A program made the translations under genes and the position numbers. From the NCBI GenBank assembly GCA_003562655.1, contig PWUC01000206.1:1-15005 (forward strand): a DNA stretch of 15,005 bases. The letters run 5' to 3'. This document shows, piece by piece, positions 13,676-15,005 of the stretch (the first letter of the stretch is position 1; every line of letters starts with the position of its first letter). The notes beneath the pieces are model-generated. The model was not told where the DNA came from. It did not search any database and saw nothing but the letters and a program-made list of their open reading frames with translations. The DNA is from Clostridia bacterium (lineage in GTDB: Bacteria; Bacillota_E; SLMV01; PUMD01).

Positions 13676-14103
13676 TCAACCGCACCCTGGTGGAAGAACG
13701 TCTCGTCCTGATGACGACCTACGTTCAGGAACTGAAGCAGCTCTCCGAGCTGCCCCGCGGGGAGTTCCTCGACGATGCCGTCAGGGTCGCCGCGGCCGAG
13801 AGTTTTCTAAGGCGGTCACTCGAGGCAGCCTTCGACATCGGTCGCCACATCCTCGCCAAGTCCGGTCATATCGATATGGCCGGCGAGTACAAAGCCATCG
13901 CCAGAGGTTTGATGAATCTCGGGGTCACAGATGGTGATCTCGGCAGAACACTGGTGCAAATGGCGGGCTACCGGAACCGGCTGGTACACATGTACGCCCA
14001 GGTCGCTGAGGAGGAACTGTACGACATTATCACCGTCCACCTCGGGGACATCCGCAGGTTCATTGTGCAGGTCCGAGACTTCATCTGCACATCGGGTGTG
14101 TGA
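13672..14103 (+). CDS. hepT: HepT-like HEPN ribonuclease toxin
   Basis: HEPN-domain toxin; in studied systems the dimer cleaves RNA, and MntA inactivates it by adding AMP to the motif tyrosine. The 143-residue helical protein carries the complete Rx4HxY motif: R101, H106 and Y108 in RNRLVHMY. Other family features are AAESFLRRSLEAAFDIGRHILA (41-62), the paired-helix core, and GEYKAIARGLMNLGV. GAGGAGG lies 8 nt before the ATG, inside the end of mntA. With an intact active site and target tyrosine, the toxin appears functional. It is the only clearly intact gene pair in the decayed segment 12.0-14.6 kb. Confidence 0.92.
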   Translation: MINRTLVEERLVLMTTYVQELKQLSELPRGEFLDDAVRVAAAESFLRRSLEAAFDIGRHILAKSGHIDMAGEYKAIARGLMNLGVTDGDLGRTLVQMAGYRNRLVHMYAQVAEEELYDIITVHLGDIRRFIVQVRDFICTSGV

Positions 14104-14535
14104 AGTTCCAGCCGGGCCTCGTCCAAACCCGACGGGCGCGAGGTCATCCCTCCCCTGCGCCACATGCCGGGAGATGAACCGGGACACTCACCAGAGCTCC
14201 CGCCATCGCAAGAAGTCAACGGTGAAACCGGCCTCACCGTAGTTCCCTGACTCAACCGTCGAAGGTAAAGAGCCCTGCCGAGTGGCCCCACACCTCGCAC
14301 CTGGCGCTTAGGCGCAGTCGCCATATCCGAGATGCTGCACGAGATAGAATGGGAGAACTGTGCTATATGGAGTCGTCGAACACGGAAGGGACTCAGCGCA
14401 CTCGGCGTATCCGAGGACCCTATCCCGAGATCCAAGGTAGGCAGTATGAGGCTTACTGTGCGCTCATGAAAAACGTGCAGGGTGAAGTTCAGTCGGTTAT
14501 CTTTATCTCCGAGATCGACTCTCTTATCCTAAGTT
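14104..14535. other. Region between hepT and the IS element, no assigned gene
   Basis: I see no tRNA, recognisable protein or clear repeat. The only open frame worth noting is 14349-14558 (plus), listed separately. Confidence 0.4.
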
Positions 14536-14558
14536 CCCCCTCCCCTGACTGGCGTTAA
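14349..14558 (+). CDS. Possible small hypothetical protein
   Basis: A 69-codon frame with alternative ATG at 14367. The middle (PYPEIQGRQYEAYCALMKNV, then QGEVQSVIFISEIDSLIL) alternates charged and hydrophobic residues and looks protein-like. No strong ribosome site precedes either ATG, and I recognise no family. It could be the tail of a broken gene or a chance frame. Its last codons enter the terminator-like hairpin. Confidence 0.25.
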   Translation: MGELCYMESSNTEGTQRTRRIRGPYPEIQGRQYEAYCALMKNVQGEVQSVIFISEIDSLILSSPSPDWR

Positions 14559-14592
14559 TCCCCGACCAGGCAAGGGCGGAGGGGTGTTCTTT
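14536..14592 (+). terminator. Candidate terminator upstream of the IS element
   Basis: Imperfect stem with arms at 14537-14552 and 14566-14584 (CTGG/CCAG at the top, then C-rich against G-rich with small bulges), followed by TGTTCTTT. It could end toxin-antitoxin transcription or insulate the IS. Confidence 0.5.
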
Positions 14593-14631
14593 ATGGAAAT
14601 ATGTAGTCTATACACTCTGGGCATATGGCCC

Positions 14632-14660
14632 TTGACACCGGAGTATAGACGGTATATAGT
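14632..14660 (+). promoter_or_regulatory. Promoter of the IS transposase
   Basis: TTGACA (14632-14637), 17 bp, TATAGT (14655-14660): nearly ideal sigma70 spacing and sequence. One arm of an 8-bp inverted repeat (GTATAGAC) lies in the spacer, so a protein binding the repeat would block it. Confidence 0.75.
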
Positions 14661-14688
14661 AGACTAAACACAACTCCGGAGGTGCACC

Positions 14689-15005
14689 ATGTTCGTCAAA
14701 AAATCCTGGAACACTCAAAGAAAGAAAAAACACGTCCAATACCATATCGCACAGTCCTATCGCGTCCCGGGTACCAACAAGGTTCGACACAAACTCCTAA
14801 TGAACATAACCCCCCTTCCCCAGCACGTCATAGAGTCCATAGATCTCGCCTTCAAAAGCGGTCAGGTCGTGGATGTAGGCGGAACTGTCACCGCAGCTGA
14901 TGTCAGCGTCAAAATGGGTGACACTGCCCGGGGAGCTGGCCTGGTGAGTGTGTATCGAGCATGGAAACAAGAGAAAATGGACCAGGTGCTCTCTGCTTTG
15001 ACCCC
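14689..15005 (+). CDS. Transposase, IS4 superfamily / IS1634-like, N-terminal part
   Basis: Open from ATG 14689 to the window end (105 codons) after a CCGGAGGTG ribosome site. It begins MFVKKSWNTQRKKKHVQYHI and continues AQSYRVPGTNKVRHKLLMNI, then LPQHVIESIDLAFKSGQ and MGDTARGAGLVSVYRAWKQ. This pattern (short basic N-terminus, YxIAESYR, RHxxIxNI.LP) resembles N-termini of IS1634-type DDE transposases; the catalytic DDE residues would lie beyond the window. Codons are richer in A/T and in AAA/AAG than the surrounding genes, consistent with recent arrival. The family is assigned from memory of the pattern, so the subfamily is less sure than the transposase call. Confidence 0.72.
   Translation, partial: MFVKKSWNTQRKKKHVQYHIAQSYRVPGTNKVRHKLLMNITPLPQHVIESIDLAFKSGQVVDVGGTVTAADVSVKMGDTARGAGLVSVYRAWKQEKMDQVLSALT

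Larger units (their letters stand above)
14601..15005 (+). mobile_element. Left part of an IS element (IS1634-like), cut by the window edge
   Basis: The base composition turns AT-rich near 14600, and inverted pairs (TAGTCTA 14604-14610 with TAGACTA 14660-14666; GTCTATAC 14606-14613 with GTATAGAC 14643-14650) precede a transposase gene with a strong promoter. The exact IS end cannot be fixed without the right end, which is outside the window. Confidence 0.6.

Noticed and set aside
14274..14340. Possible tRNA-like pairing around GGCGC repeats
   Set aside because: No cloverleaf, no T-loop GGTTCRA and no anticodon stem could be built.
1..15005. CRISPR array or other tandem repeat array
   Set aside because: No regularly spaced repeated 20-40 nt units were seen.

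Overview
The window looks like high-GC bacterial DNA, most plausibly a Clostridia-like member of the Bacillota. This is inferred from strong GGAGG-type ribosome sites, frequent TTG/GTG starts, a PF13303-type PTS permease remnant, a nrdR-nrdJ pair and a peroxiredoxin with an in-frame UGA. No rRNA, tRNA or CRISPR array was found, so the placement is tentative.

Layout. Positions 1-646 hold no gene I recognise. A small heat-shock protein gene (hsp20) follows on the plus strand, with two compensating frameshifts near its 5' end. From 1244 to 11963 every gene is on the minus strand. Read in the direction of transcription (right to left) these are: a peroxiredoxin with UGA at the catalytic position (probable selenoprotein), a small nitroreductase, an S9 prolyl-oligopeptidase-like peptidase, a collapsed PTS IIC remnant, pdxA, an imidazolonepropionase-like amidohydrolase, a strong hairpin, a flavin reductase, sfsA, and then nrdR-nrdJ behind its own promoter with two candidate NrdR boxes.

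From about 12.0 kb the DNA changes character. An isoaspartyl dipeptidase gene (iadA) is broken into frame-shifted pieces, with a decayed group II intron reverse-transcriptase fragment (YADD motif) inside it. A nested 84-nt hairpin comes next, then an MntA-HepT (type VII) toxin-antitoxin pair with an extended -10 promoter, then about 430 nt with only one weak small ORF, a terminator-like hairpin, and the left end of an IS1634-like insertion sequence that runs off the window. This part reads as an accessory or decaying segment.

How the genes fit together. NrdR probably represses the B12-dependent ribonucleotide reductase and itself through boxes over and just after the promoter. The peroxiredoxin and nitroreductase are adjacent redox enzymes, each near a palindrome that could bind a regulator. 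The best candidate for something standard annotation would miss is the UGA-containing peroxiredoxin: gene callers would split it into a 68-residue and a 133-residue fragment. A SECIS-like hairpin sits at the right distance after the UGA. If real, the genome must also encode SelA, SelB, SelD and tRNA-Sec elsewhere. I saw no wholly new multi-gene system.
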